From contig DAOVEE010000025.1 in NCBI GenBank assembly GCA_030669135.1, positions 1 through 14,832 of the forward strand: a stretch of DNA of 14,832 nucleotides. Reading direction: 5' to 3'. Positions 1 through 6,975 of the stretch are shown in pieces. Position 1 is the stretch's first letter; each line of letters opens with the position of its first letter. The stretch comes from Candidatus Bathyarchaeota archaeon (GTDB lineage Archaea; Thermoproteota; Bathyarchaeia; TCS64). Both the position numbers and the translations under genes were made by a program. Under the pieces are notes generated by a model. The model ran no database searches. It was not told the DNA's origin and saw only the letters and a program-made list of their open reading frames with translations.

Positions 1-184
1 CCGCGAAGATCAGCTTGAAGCCGCTCTTGACGCCTTCGAGGCTGGCGATGAAGAGATAGATGCTGAGAGCCAAGTTTAATGCGAGTCGCACCCTGTCGTT
101 CTTCAGGACGGGGACGCCGTCGATGAACGACTCTTTCTCAGACGTAAATTTCCCTCCGTTTTCCGCGGTATCCTGTGTGCCCAT
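1..184 (-). CDS. Membrane protein N-terminus, possibly Na/phosphate cotransporter family (partial)
   Basis: Only the first 61 codons are in the window; the gene runs off the left edge. The ATG at 184 is the first in-frame start after a stop at 197-199. Residues 1-30 are polar (GGKFTSEKESFIDG), followed by a hydrophobic segment, LALNLALSIYLFIASLEGV, then KSGFKLIFA. A soluble head followed by an 'LSIYLF..SLEGVKSGFKL' helix resembles the opening of archaeal Na/Pi-cotransporter-like proteins, where a similar 'S.ELMGSGFKL' segment occurs. That match is from memory and rests on about 25 residues, so the family is a guess, though a membrane protein is likely. No Shine-Dalgarno sits at the right distance from this ATG. 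It is in the same direction as maf, but 159 bp of AT-rich DNA separates them. Confidence 0.55.
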   Translation of the reverse strand, partial: MGTQDTAENGGKFTSEKESFIDGVPVLKNDRVRLALNLALSIYLFIASLEGVKSGFKLIFA

Positions 185-200
185 AAATGGGGGTGTTCAT
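138..200 (-). other. Possible short upstream ORF overlapping the membrane-protein start
   Basis: On the minus strand GGTGAT (209-214) lies 8 nt before an ATG at 198-200. This ATG opens a 20-codon frame (MNTPIYGHTG...) ending in TGA at 138-140, which overlaps the start of the membrane-protein gene in another frame. The ribosome site is better placed for this small frame than for the long gene. It may be a regulatory leader ORF or chance. Confidence 0.2.
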
Positions 201-343
201 GATCGCTTATCACCACAGGAGGCCTCAATAAAAGATTAAGCGCTATAGAATATATTGAGAAATATAGACACTATAGTCTAAATATTTAGATAGTATTTAG
301 AATGGACGGATGCTTTAGAGCTATTTAGATACTATACATTCGC
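185..343. repeat. AT-rich spacer with a 14-bp imperfect direct repeat and short inverted repeats
   Basis: This 159 bp spacer carries TATTTAGATAGTAT (283-296) and TATTTAGATACTAT (322-335), which match at 13 of 14 positions. TAGAC and GTCTA flank ACTATA just to the left (arms around 266-281). On the minus strand CTTTTATT (227-234) is a plausible TATA box for the membrane-protein gene, giving a short leader. The repeats lie between that promoter and the end of maf, so they could be regulator sites, but AT-rich DNA produces such matches easily. Confidence 0.4.
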
Positions 344-937
344 CTATTCGATGAGGGAGAAAGGGTCGTAGCCCATGCCGCGTATCATCTTCCAGAGCAA
401 CGACAACGGCAGACCCACGACGTTGTGGAAGCAGCCAACCACCTTGTCGACGAAGACCGCGCCCAGTCCCTGAATGGCGTAGGCGCCTGCCTTCCCCATG
501 GACTCACCTGACCTGACGTAACGGCTAATCTCCTCGGCTGACAGCTTCATCAAGTGTACCTGAGTCTCCTCGCAGCCTACTTCCTCACGCCCACTCTCTG
601 CGTCTATCACGGCTAAGCCCGTGAACACTCTGTGGACTCGACCGGAAAGCGTCTCCATCATCCTGCGTGCCTCATCCTCTGACGATGGCTTGCCGAGTAT
701 CTTCTCGTCTATGTACACGACTGTGTCGGCTCCCACGACGAGTCCCTCTTCCACGTTGCCGAGCACGCTTCTTGCCTTCGCGAGAGCGTTTTCCATCACC
801 CTTTCCTTCGGGTCGGGTTTGGCGCTGGCCTCATCCTCCACCGGGGTAACCACGGTGAAGCGCATGGCTGTCTGCCGTAGGAGGCTGATCCTCCTCGGCG
901 AGGTCGACGCCAACACTATTTTAAACTCAGAGTCCAA
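344..937 (-). CDS. maf: Maf-family nucleoside triphosphate pyrophosphatase (YhdE/dTTPase-like)
   Basis: It hydrolyses non-canonical or excess nucleoside triphosphates to monophosphate and pyrophosphate (house-cleaning of nucleotide pools, cytosolic). At 197 aa it has the normal family length. Visible motifs are STSPRR (residues 11-16, phosphate-binding loop), GADTVV (69-74, with the probable general-base Asp71), LGKP (81-84) and GKAGAYAIQG (148-157). The GKAGAYAIQG form is that of the dTTP/UTP-type branch rather than the YceF m7GTP branch. The start codon is TTG at 935-937: the nearby ATG at 942-944 is in another frame and meets a stop at once, and no ATG/GTG lies in frame before the SxSPRR loop. 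CTATCATAC at about 957-967 (minus) could be a TATA box for a leaderless message. The gene is divergent from the alkyltransferase, whose likely TATA lies inside the first codons of maf. Confidence 0.93.
   Translation of the reverse strand: MDSEFKIVLASTSPRRISLLRQTAMRFTVVTPVEDEASAKPDPKERVMENALAKARSVLGNVEEGLVVGADTVVYIDEKILGKPSSEDEARRMMETLSGRVHRVFTGLAVIDAESGREEVGCEETQVHLMKLSAEEISRYVRSGESMGKAGAYAIQGLGAVFVDKVVGCFHNVVGLPLSLLWKMIRGMGYDPFSLIE
918..926 (+). promoter_or_regulatory. Probable TATA box of the alkyltransferase, inside maf codons
   Basis: ATTTTAAAC is the strongest TATA-like match ahead of the 975 start. It would place transcription start near 948 and give a leader of about 27 nt that contains the AGGTGG ribosome site (964-969). 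The same bases encode residues 4-6 of Maf on the other strand. Confidence 0.45.
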
Positions 938-974
938 CGTACATTCCCCAGTTCGATGTATGATAGGTGGGGTT

Positions 975-1532
975 ATGGAAAAAATATATTACTGTGACAT
1001 AGAGACGCCGATGGGGGACGTCTGGTCCGCCGCGAGCACCAATGGGCTCCTCAGGCTCAACCTACCGTGCAAGGAGACGACTTTCCTCGGGGAGCTTGGG
1101 AGACAGATCGACGTTGAGCCCGAGTACCGCCCAGGGAAGCTGGACGAGGTGAGCCTGTGGCTCGACGACTACTTCAAGGGAGAAAAGTCCACCTACACCG
1201 AGCCCTTCGACATGCGGGGAACACCGTTCCAGAAGAAGGTCTGGAAGGAGATATACAAGGTACCATACGGTAAGCTCACGTCCTACGGGCTGATGGCCAA
1301 GAGCATCGGCAAACCCAACGCCTCCAGGGCGGTGGGTAACGCCGTGGGGCAGAACCCCATCTCAATAGTGATCCCGTGCCACCGCGTCGTCTGGAGCAAC
1401 GGGGGCATCGGGGGATTCGGCGGCGGCCTAGACAGGAAGCGTTTCCTCCTCAACGTGGAGGGTGTCCTGCCTAGCGCCGACGACGGGTCGGAGAAGGGCA
1501 TCGACCTGTCCAAGCACTTCTACAACCGTTAA
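975..1532 (+). CDS. ogt: Methylated-DNA--[protein]-cysteine S-methyltransferase
   Basis: This suicide DNA-repair protein moves the alkyl group from O6-alkylguanine to its own cysteine. The 185 aa protein has an N-terminal ribonuclease-H-like part (about 1-75) and the C-terminal DNA-binding/alkyl-transfer domain (80-165). Seen directly: the active-site motif IPCHRVV with acceptor Cys135, the recognition-helix pattern ASRAVGNAVGQNP (116-128) with the presumed arginine finger Arg118, and LLNVEGV with Glu162 in the position of the conserved glutamate. The frame stays open to the left as far as 621, but that extension is antisense to maf. The ATG at 975 is preceded by AGGTGG (964-969) with good spacing. 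The ATG at 960 would add only MIGGV and has no such site. The metallopeptidase follows 40 bp downstream and may be co-transcribed. Confidence 0.93.
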   Translation: MEKIYYCDIETPMGDVWSAASTNGLLRLNLPCKETTFLGELGRQIDVEPEYRPGKLDEVSLWLDDYFKGEKSTYTEPFDMRGTPFQKKVWKEIYKVPYGKLTSYGLMAKSIGKPNASRAVGNAVGQNPISIVIPCHRVVWSNGGIGGFGGGLDRKRFLLNVEGVLPSADDGSEKGIDLSKHFYNR

Positions 1533-1572
1533 CGTTATTCCGGCATGAGGCAACATTGTCTCAGTGTTTAAC

Positions 1573-3075
1573 ATGCGCATTGTAACAGGGACCATATCCC
1601 ACGAGACCAACGTCCTATCCACCATCAGGACGGACCTCGAAGAGTTCAGGAAGAGGCGGCTCCTGTACGGAGACGAGCTGTTCGAACGCTTCGACGGAAC
1701 GAAGACTCCGGCTGGCGGAATAATCGAAGGCTGCAAGCTGAACGGCTTCGAGCTGATACCCACCGTGTTCGCCTCTGCCACCCCGTCCGGGACCATCACC
1801 GCGGACGCGTTCGACGCGCTCCTAGGCGACATACTGGACGGCGTCAGAGACGCGGGCGACTATGACGCCGCGGTGCTGCACCTCCACGGCGCAGGCGTCA
1901 GCGAGGAGTACCCGGACATCGAGGGCAAGGTGCTGAGCGAGGTGAGGAAGCTCGTCGGCTCGAAACCCTTGGTGGCGACCTTCGACCTCCACGCCAACTA
2001 CACGAGGGAGATGGTGGGGAACGCCGACCTCCTCATCGGCTACGACACCTACCCCCACGTGGACGGCTACGAGAGGGGCGTCGAGGCAGTCAACCTCACC
2101 CGGAGGATGCTGGAAGGCACCCTCAAGCCCACGAAGGCGTTCACCCAGCCCCCGATGCTCCCGGCGCTCCAGGTCCAGTTCACCGGCAGATACCCAATGA
2201 AGAGGCTCATCGAGGAAGCCCACAGGATGGAGGAGACGCCCAGCGTGGAGACCATCACCGTGGCCGCAGGTTTCCCCTGGAGCGACATCCCGGAGGCCGG
2301 CATGAGCTTCATAGTAACCACCGACGACGACCAGGAGCTAGCCGACAGACTCGCGGAGGAGCTCCACGACATGGCTTGGGCCATGAGGAGAGACTTCCTC
2401 GTCAAGCCCACACCCGTCAGGGAGGCTCTGATGCACGTGATGAAGGCCGAGGGGGGCCCGTTAGTGCTCGCGGACATCGGGGACAACCCCGGCGGCGGGG
2501 CCCCAGAGGACGGCACCGTGGTGCTTAGGGCCATCCTTGAGGAGGGGTTGAAGGGAGGCGTCGTCGCCGTCATCTGGGACCCGGAGGCGGTGAAGAAGGC
2601 GGTAAAGGCTGGCGTGGGCAAAACGCTGCAGCTCAGCCTAGGTGGGCACACTGACGAGATGCACGGCGAGCCCCTGAGCGTCACCGGGAGAGTGAAGACA
2701 GTCACGGACGGCAAGTTCGTCAACGAGGGCCCCATGGGCACCGGCTCAGAGTCGGACATGGGACCCACGGCTGTAATGGAGATCGGCGGCAACGACGTCA
2801 TAGTCACCACGAAGCGCCTCCAGCCCCTGGACCTGCAGCTCTACAAGAGCCAGGGCATCGACCCCACGGAGAAGAGGTTCATCGTCGTCAAGAGTAGCGT
2901 CCACTACAGGGCGTCCCACGAGCCCATAGCCAAGGAGGTCATCGAGCTGGACACCCCGGGCCTCACGAGCCCAAGGCTCGCCGGCTTCGGGTTCAAGAAC
3001 ATCAGGCGACCCATCTTCCCCCTGGACGTGGAGACGCTGGGCATCACCGAGCTCAAGTCCATGGAGGACGAGTAG
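1573..3075 (+). CDS. M81 family (MlrC-like) metallopeptidase
   Basis: This 500 aa protein is a member of the M81/MlrC family, named after microcystinase C, the last enzyme of microcystin breakdown. Most members have unknown substrates, so no substrate is claimed. Family hallmarks appear in order: MRIVTGTISHETN at the start, LHGAG near residue 100, TFDLHANYT, YDTYPHVDGYERG, and in the C-terminal MlrC_C half ADIGDNPGGGAPEDGT. The histidines and aspartates of ISHETN, DLHAN and DIGDNPGGG are the expected zinc-site region. The first in-frame start is GTG at 1564, but the ATG at 1573 gives the usual family N-terminus and is preferred. There is no clear ribosome site. Its stop is 1 bp from the stop of the convergent glycosyltransferase. 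Confidence 0.9.
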   Translation: MRIVTGTISHETNVLSTIRTDLEEFRKRRLLYGDELFERFDGTKTPAGGIIEGCKLNGFELIPTVFASATPSGTITADAFDALLGDILDGVRDAGDYDAAVLHLHGAGVSEEYPDIEGKVLSEVRKLVGSKPLVATFDLHANYTREMVGNADLLIGYDTYPHVDGYERGVEAVNLTRRMLEGTLKPTKAFTQPPMLPALQVQFTGRYPMKRLIEEAHRMEETPSVETITVAAGFPWSDIPEAGMSFIVTTDDDQELADRLAEELHDMAWAMRRDFLVKPTPVREALMHVMKAEGGPLVLADIGDNPGGGAPEDGTVVLRAILEEGLKGGVVAVIWDPEAVKKAVKAGVGKTLQLSLGGHTDEMHGEPLSVTGRVKTVTDGKFVNEGPMGTGSESDMGPTAVMEIGGNDVIVTTKRLQPLDLQLYKSQGIDPTEKRFIVVKSSVHYRASHEPIAKEVIELDTPGLTSPRLAGFGFKNIRRPIFPLDVETLGITELKSMEDE

Positions 3076-3076
3076 C

Positions 3077-4150
3077 CTACCCCCTCATCAGGCCCTCGTA
3101 GACCTCCACGTGCCGCTCTATCACCGTTTTCTTCTCGTGCACCCCCGACACGTACCGGTAACCCCTCTTCCCTCTCTCACGCCACCTCTCTCCCTCCAGA
3201 AGCCACCTCAGACCATCGACGTAGTTCCCGGCGGCCGCGTGGTAGCCGAACCGTGTCGCGAACCCGTCCGGGTCGTGGGGGCTCAGTATCGCGCACCTGT
3301 GGGCCGCGGCCTCAAGGAACGAGACCGGGAGACACTCGTGGACGCTGGTGTTTACCAGGACCCACGACTCCTCCAGCACCCTCGCCTTTTCCTCACCCGT
3401 CAAGAAGCCCCTCAGCTCCAAGTTAGATGCGCCGCCGTACCGCTCCCTGAGCCGCCTGTCCCTAGCCGGGTTATGGGCCCTCCCCACGGCTACGAACCTG
3501 ACGTCAGGGAAGCTCTCCGCCAGGGAGAAGAACGTCTCCGGGCTCTTCTCGCCGTCGAGCCTGCCGAGGAAGCAGACGGTGGGGGCGGCGCTCTTCCCGG
3601 GGTTACCCTTGGGTACGTCGACGGGGTTAGGCAGGAAGCCGGGGTCCGACTCCAGCCCGTAGAGCTCCCTGGTCTTACGCGTGACGAAACGTGCCTGACA
3701 GAACACCGCGTCGGCCCTCCTCACCGAGGCCTCGACCTCCGGCTGGACAAGCCGGTTATACAGTCTCCTCCTCATCGGGTAGTATCTCTGGACCCTCCTC
3801 CAGTCTGCCCCGGTTCTGGGGTTCTGCGCCGTGACGATGTGCACGGAGCCCTTCACAGAGTTCATGGCTAGGAGCGTACCCCAGCTCGGTTCCTCAGAGT
3901 GGTAGATGTCCGCCCCGATCTCCCTGTAGAGCCGCCCGGAGAAAGGGTATTCAACGAGGGGGTGGCTGTGAACGGTCACGCCGTCTATCTCCTCGACGCG
4001 TTTCTGGCCCCGTTCCCGAGGAACCACGGCGTGGACCTCGAAGCCCCTCTCGGCTACCCCTGACGCGATGTCCCTCGTCGCCTTACCGATGCCACCCCAT
4101 CGGCCCCAGGCGAAGAACTCGGTGGCGATGTAGCAGACCCGTGGAGGCAT
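3077..4150 (-). CDS. Glycosyltransferase family 4 protein
   Basis: This is a retaining nucleotide-sugar glycosyltransferase of the GT-B fold, probably acting at the cytoplasmic face on lipid or glycan acceptors; donor and acceptor cannot be read from sequence. It is 357 aa. The N-terminal acceptor domain opens MPPRVCYIATEFF with GGIGKATRDIA (19-30), a Gly-rich loop typical of GT4. The C-terminal donor domain begins near residue 190 with CFLGRLDGEKSPE (193-205) and has the E-x7-E motif, Glu272 to Glu280 (ECLPVSFLE). The start is ATG at 4148-4150, with a TATA-like AAATATTTAG (4171-4180, minus) about 26 bp upstream, indicating a leaderless message. It is divergent from a second GT4 across 35 bp, so the pair may serve one glycan or lipid pathway. 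Confidence 0.88.
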   Translation of the reverse strand: MPPRVCYIATEFFAWGRWGGIGKATRDIASGVAERGFEVHAVVPRERGQKRVEEIDGVTVHSHPLVEYPFSGRLYREIGADIYHSEEPSWGTLLAMNSVKGSVHIVTAQNPRTGADWRRVQRYYPMRRRLYNRLVQPEVEASVRRADAVFCQARFVTRKTRELYGLESDPGFLPNPVDVPKGNPGKSAAPTVCFLGRLDGEKSPETFFSLAESFPDVRFVAVGRAHNPARDRRLRERYGGASNLELRGFLTGEEKARVLEESWVLVNTSVHECLPVSFLEAAAHRCAILSPHDPDGFATRFGYHAAAGNYVDGLRWLLEGERWRERGKRGYRYVSGVHEKKTVIERHVEVYEGLMRG

Positions 4151-4185
4151 AACGATAAATTAAGCTGAAACTAAATATTTGTGCT
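4151..4185. promoter_or_regulatory. Divergent leaderless double promoter between two glycosyltransferases
   Basis: The whole spacer is 35 bp. GATAAATTAA (4154-4163) lies about 28 bp before the plus-strand TTG start, and CTAAATATTT (4171-4180), read as AAATATTTAG on the minus strand, lies about 26 bp before the minus-strand ATG. Both fit archaeal TATA spacing for transcription starting at or within a few bases of the start codon. The two boxes are only 7 bp apart, so binding of TBP/TFB to one may exclude the other. Confidence 0.6.
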
Positions 4186-5301
4186 TTGAGGGTGCTCGTA
4201 TTCACTCCTAGCTACCCAAGGTACAGCGGGGACTATCACGGCTCCTTCATAAGGGGCCTCTGCACCAGACTGGCTAGGCACGTAGACCTTACGGTGCTTG
4301 CGCCGCGGAGCAGGACCCGGGGAGCGTCGACGGACGGCTTTCCCGTCCACAGGTTTCCGTACCTGCCTTGGCGGGGCGCGGAGCTGGTGGCGGAGAGCAC
4401 CCTGGTGGGCGCCCCAGCCATCCATATCGCCCAGCTTCCCATGTATCTCGCCTCGGCCTACCTCCACCTCGTGAAGGAGGGCTTCGACGTGGTGCACACC
4501 CACATGGCCATACCTCAGGGGCTCCTGGCCGTCCACAGCCCCCGTAAGACCCGGAACCTCGTGACGTGCCACGGGAGCGACTGCACCATCCCCGTCATAT
4601 ATCCCATCTATCGGCCCCTGACGGGAAAGGCGCTCAGGGGAGCCCACAGAGTAACCACGGTGTCAGACTACGTTAGAGGCCTAGCCGTCTCCCTGGGGGC
4701 GGACAGCGAGAAGACGGAGACCGCCTACCTGGGGGTCGACACTAAACGCTTCAAGCCGGGGCCAGGCGTGAGAGACGGCAACAAGGTGACCGTGGGGACT
4801 CTAGGCCGCCTCGTGCATGAGAAGAACGTCGGGGACATCCTGCACGCGTTGAAGGTTGTGGAGCACAGCATGGATGTCAGGCTCCTGGTGGGGGGAGACG
4901 GGCCTTGCCTAGACCATCTGAGATGTCTGGCGCACGAGCTGCGGCTGAAGGACGTCGAGTTCATGGGCAGAGTAACCGATCCAGCCGGTTTCCACCGTGG
5001 ATGCGACGTGTTCGTCCTCGCCTCGACCCGGGAGGGGCTCTCGGTGTCGCTGCAGGAAGCCATGTCCTCGGGCTGCGTCCCGGTGGCGGTGAACGACCAC
5101 GGCTGCAGGGAGCTGATAACGCACGGGAGAAACGGGCTACTATTCGATCCGAGGAACGTGGCCGACCTGGCGTCCAAGATAGTGGAGGCGGCGAACAGCC
5201 CCGGGATGGGAGCTGAGGCGAGGGCAACCATACGGAGAAGGTTCAACATGGACAGGAACTACAGGCGTTTCCTAGACATATACAGGGAGATGGCGCCCTA
5301 G
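4186..5301 (+). CDS. Glycosyltransferase family 4 protein (glycosyl transferase group 1)
   Basis: This 371 aa GT-B glycosyltransferase transfers sugar from a nucleotide donor to an unknown acceptor. The start MRVLVFTPSYPRYSGDYHG is the classic GT4 opening, with HGSDCTIP (129-136), VSDYVRG (159-165) and YLGVDTKRFKPG (181-192) before the donor domain. The donor domain starts GTLGRLVHEKN (204-214), includes LLVGGDGP (233-240), and carries E-x7-E as Glu283 and Glu291 in EGLSVSLQEA, followed by GLLFDPRNVADLA. The start is TTG at 4186-4188: nothing else gives MRVLVF, and the upstream GTG at 4181 hits TGA after one codon. A TATA-like box 28 bp upstream fits a leaderless message. It differs clearly from the divergent GT4, so the two are not recent duplicates. 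Confidence 0.92.
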   Translation: MRVLVFTPSYPRYSGDYHGSFIRGLCTRLARHVDLTVLAPRSRTRGASTDGFPVHRFPYLPWRGAELVAESTLVGAPAIHIAQLPMYLASAYLHLVKEGFDVVHTHMAIPQGLLAVHSPRKTRNLVTCHGSDCTIPVIYPIYRPLTGKALRGAHRVTTVSDYVRGLAVSLGADSEKTETAYLGVDTKRFKPGPGVRDGNKVTVGTLGRLVHEKNVGDILHALKVVEHSMDVRLLVGGDGPCLDHLRCLAHELRLKDVEFMGRVTDPAGFHRGCDVFVLASTREGLSVSLQEAMSSGCVPVAVNDHGCRELITHGRNGLLFDPRNVADLASKIVEAANSPGMGAEARATIRRRFNMDRNYRRFLDIYREMAP

Positions 5302-5309
5302 ACGAGAGG

Positions 5310-5317
5310 CTTAATAG
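5310..5317 (+). promoter_or_regulatory. TATA-like box of RNase HII
   Basis: CTTAATAG is centred about 28 bp before the ATG at 5341, in the 39 bp between the glycosyltransferase stop and the RNase HII start. It suggests a separate, leaderless transcript. Confidence 0.5.
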
Positions 5318-5340
5318 GCGTATCTCCACAAGACTTCGCC

Positions 5341-6000
5341 ATGAGGGTCGCCGGCGTCGACGAGGCGGGGAGAGGATGCGTCATAGGGCCCCTCGTCGTA
5401 GCCGGCGCGGTCTTCGACGAGGAAGACCTGCCTCGCCTCACGGAGATGGGGGTAAAGGACTCCAAGAGGCTCACGGCCAAGAGGAGGCTGGCCCTAGTGG
5501 ATAGGATAAGGGATCTGGCTCTTGACGTTTCGTACTTCGATCTGTCTCCCCGGGTCATCGATAAGGTGGTGTTCAGGAGCAAGCCCCTCAGGAGGCTGAA
5601 CTACCTCGAGACCATGGCCATGGCGAAGGTGCTAAGGGACCTGAAGCCGGATGCAGCCTACGTCGACACATGCGACGTGGACTACAGGCGCTGCGGAGAG
5701 CAGATGAGAGGCGTCCTCCCCTTCAAAGTGGACATCGTCTGCGAGCCTAGGGCGGACGCCGTCTACCCCGTGACGGGTGCGGCCTCGATCCTGGCCAAGG
5801 TGCGGAGGGACCACGTGGTGGCGGGGCTCAGGGAGCTGCACGGTGACTTCAACTCCGGCTACCCCAGCGACAGGAAGACCTCGGAGTTCGTGGAGGGCTG
5901 GTTCAGGGAGCACGACGAGTGCCCGCCGTGGATGAGAGCCTCTTGGGCTACGGTGAGAAGGCATACGGGTGGGTTCAAGCAGACTCGGCTAGCGCCATAG
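5341..6000 (+). CDS. rnhB: Ribonuclease HII
   Basis: It cuts the RNA strand of RNA-DNA hybrids, including single ribonucleotides left in DNA. At 219 aa it is the usual archaeal length. The DEDD metal-binding set is visible as Asp7 and Glu8 (GVDEAGRG), Asp109 (YVDTCDV) and Asp139 (PRADAVYP). The GRG hybrid-recognition motif is residues 10-12, VKDSK (38-42) follows, and TGAASILAKVRRD (145-157) and NSGYPSD (171-177) complete the archaeal signature. The ATG start lies 28 bp after a TATA-like box, which fits a leaderless message. Its last 26 bp overlap, tail to tail, the end of fibrillarin, so the final eight residues (KQTRLAP end) are read from DNA that also encodes the fibrillarin C-terminus. 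Confidence 0.96.
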   Translation: MRVAGVDEAGRGCVIGPLVVAGAVFDEEDLPRLTEMGVKDSKRLTAKRRLALVDRIRDLALDVSYFDLSPRVIDKVVFRSKPLRRLNYLETMAMAKVLRDLKPDAAYVDTCDVDYRRCGEQMRGVLPFKVDIVCEPRADAVYPVTGAASILAKVRRDHVVAGLRELHGDFNSGYPSDRKTSEFVEGWFREHDECPPWMRASWATVRRHTGGFKQTRLAP

Positions 6001-6661
6001 CGTGGTCCTTCTCGTAGGGGTCCAGCTCGATGAGCTCACGCACCTTCAGGCCGCCGCCCTCCAGCACCTCCACTTGGGCGTCGTACACGTCCCTGGGCTT
6101 CTGCCTGACGTCGATGCTCCTCGACTTTATGGAGAGCATGGCCCATCCACCTTTCTTCAGGAAGTAGGACGCGTTCTTGACCACTATCTCGGCCTGGTTC
6201 GGCTGGGCTACATCGGCGAACAAGGCGTCCACCCTAGGCACGAGGGAGGAGTACTCCATCGGCCTGTTCGCGTCACCCAATATGGGGGATACGTTTGAAC
6301 GGTACCTCGCCACCTTGTCGATGAGGTCCCTCAGTGTCCTCGGCGCGAAGTCCAGCCCCCAGACGTGGCCAGTCTCTCCTAGGATGTCGGAGACGTGACT
6401 CACGGTGGTGCCGGATGCGGCGCCCAGGTAGAGAACCGTTGCCCCGGGCCTGACAGGCATGTACCCCATCCCCTTCATTATGGCGGCGGCGAGCTTGCTT
6501 CGGGTGGGGTTCCAAGATCTGTACTCGACGGTGTCCACCTGGTAGGTGGGTTCGCCGTAGTAGGTTCTCCTCGGCGTCATGTTCCTGGTGACGAGAAGTG
6601 TGTTGTCGTCGACTCGCAGCTTGTAGATCTCCGGGAATATCTCCTCCAGGCTCTGGGGCAA
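5975..6661 (-). CDS. flpA: Fibrillarin-like rRNA/tRNA 2'-O-methyltransferase
   Basis: This is the catalytic subunit of the archaeal C/D-box sRNP, which works with Nop5 and L7Ae to methylate ribose 2'-OH groups at guide-RNA-chosen sites. From TTG at 6659-6661 it is 228 aa, the normal archaeal length. The frame is open from a GTG at 6763, but that would overlap the upstream gene by 70 bp and add 34 non-conserved residues; the family normally begins about 13 residues before the 'IYKL' position. Seen: YRSWNPTRSKLAAAI (47-61), the AdoMet loop LYLGAASGTTVSHVSDI (77-93), ILGDANRP, DVAQPNQAEI (150-159), IKSRSIDV and YEKDHA. The expected Lys-Asp-Lys-His catalytic set is present as Lys56, Asp150, Lys179 and His220. 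It is likely co-transcribed with the four-cysteine protein 32 bp upstream. The start codon is the least certain part. Confidence 0.95.
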   Translation of the reverse strand: MPQSLEEIFPEIYKLRVDDNTLLVTRNMTPRRTYYGEPTYQVDTVEYRSWNPTRSKLAAAIMKGMGYMPVRPGATVLYLGAASGTTVSHVSDILGETGHVWGLDFAPRTLRDLIDKVARYRSNVSPILGDANRPMEYSSLVPRVDALFADVAQPNQAEIVVKNASYFLKKGGWAMLSIKSRSIDVRQKPRDVYDAQVEVLEGGGLKVRELIELDPYEKDHAMALAESA

Positions 6662-6693
6662 TGGGATCGCTTCAAAAGTGTGACGGCGCGGAT

Positions 6694-6951
6694 TTAAGTC
6701 TGTGTGGCTTCGATGTCCGTGGTCATCATCTTTGCCTGGTCCACCGCCAGCTTCTGCAGCCACGTGAGGGGCTTCTTCAGATCCCCCATCCTCTTGGCGA
6801 AGTGGTGGCAGTTCAGGTAGCCCGGCGTCTTGCAGACCCTGGTGAAGAAGTCCTTCGTGACGGGTACGCCGCAGTCATGTAGGAACGGACAGTCTTTCTT
6901 GTTGAACTTTTCCTGCAGCGCCTCAGATAGAGTCGACACCGGTTTCCTCAC
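6694..6951 (-). CDS. Small four-cysteine protein of unknown function upstream of fibrillarin
   Basis: I do not recognise this 85 aa protein. It contains a compact cysteine array, C21-x5-C27-x12-C40-x7-C48, with His25, His49 and His50 close by (KDCPFLHDCG, VCKTPGYLNCHHFAKR), suggesting bound zinc or an iron-sulfur cluster. A basic, Trp-containing helix follows (GDLKKPLTWLQKLAVDQAKM). There is no signal peptide or membrane segment. The start is GTG at 6949-6951, directly after an in-frame TAG. CTATATAC (6976-6983, minus) lies about 29 bp upstream, so the message is probably leaderless. It is the first gene of a likely operon with fibrillarin, which makes an RNA-related role tempting but unproven. 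The GC-rich, AGG-using codon style and the tight packing support a real gene. Confidence 0.8.
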   Translation of the reverse strand: MRKPVSTLSEALQEKFNKKDCPFLHDCGVPVTKDFFTRVCKTPGYLNCHHFAKRMGDLKKPLTWLQKLAVDQAKMMTTDIEATQT

Positions 6952-6975
6952 CTAGAACAGTAATACAGATCGGTG

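Noticed and set aside
621..974. Leftward extension of the alkyltransferase frame to an ATG at 621
   Set aside because: It is antisense to maf, resembles no alkyltransferase N-terminus, and the ATG at 975 has a proper ribosome site.
3110..3871. Open frame antisense to the minus-strand glycosyltransferase
   Set aside because: It is a proline/arginine-rich shadow frame; the GT4 motifs are on the minus strand.
6662..6763. 34-residue N-terminal extension of fibrillarin from GTG 6763
   Set aside because: It overlaps the Cys4 gene by 70 bp, lacks a ribosome site, and falls before the normal start of archaeal fibrillarins.
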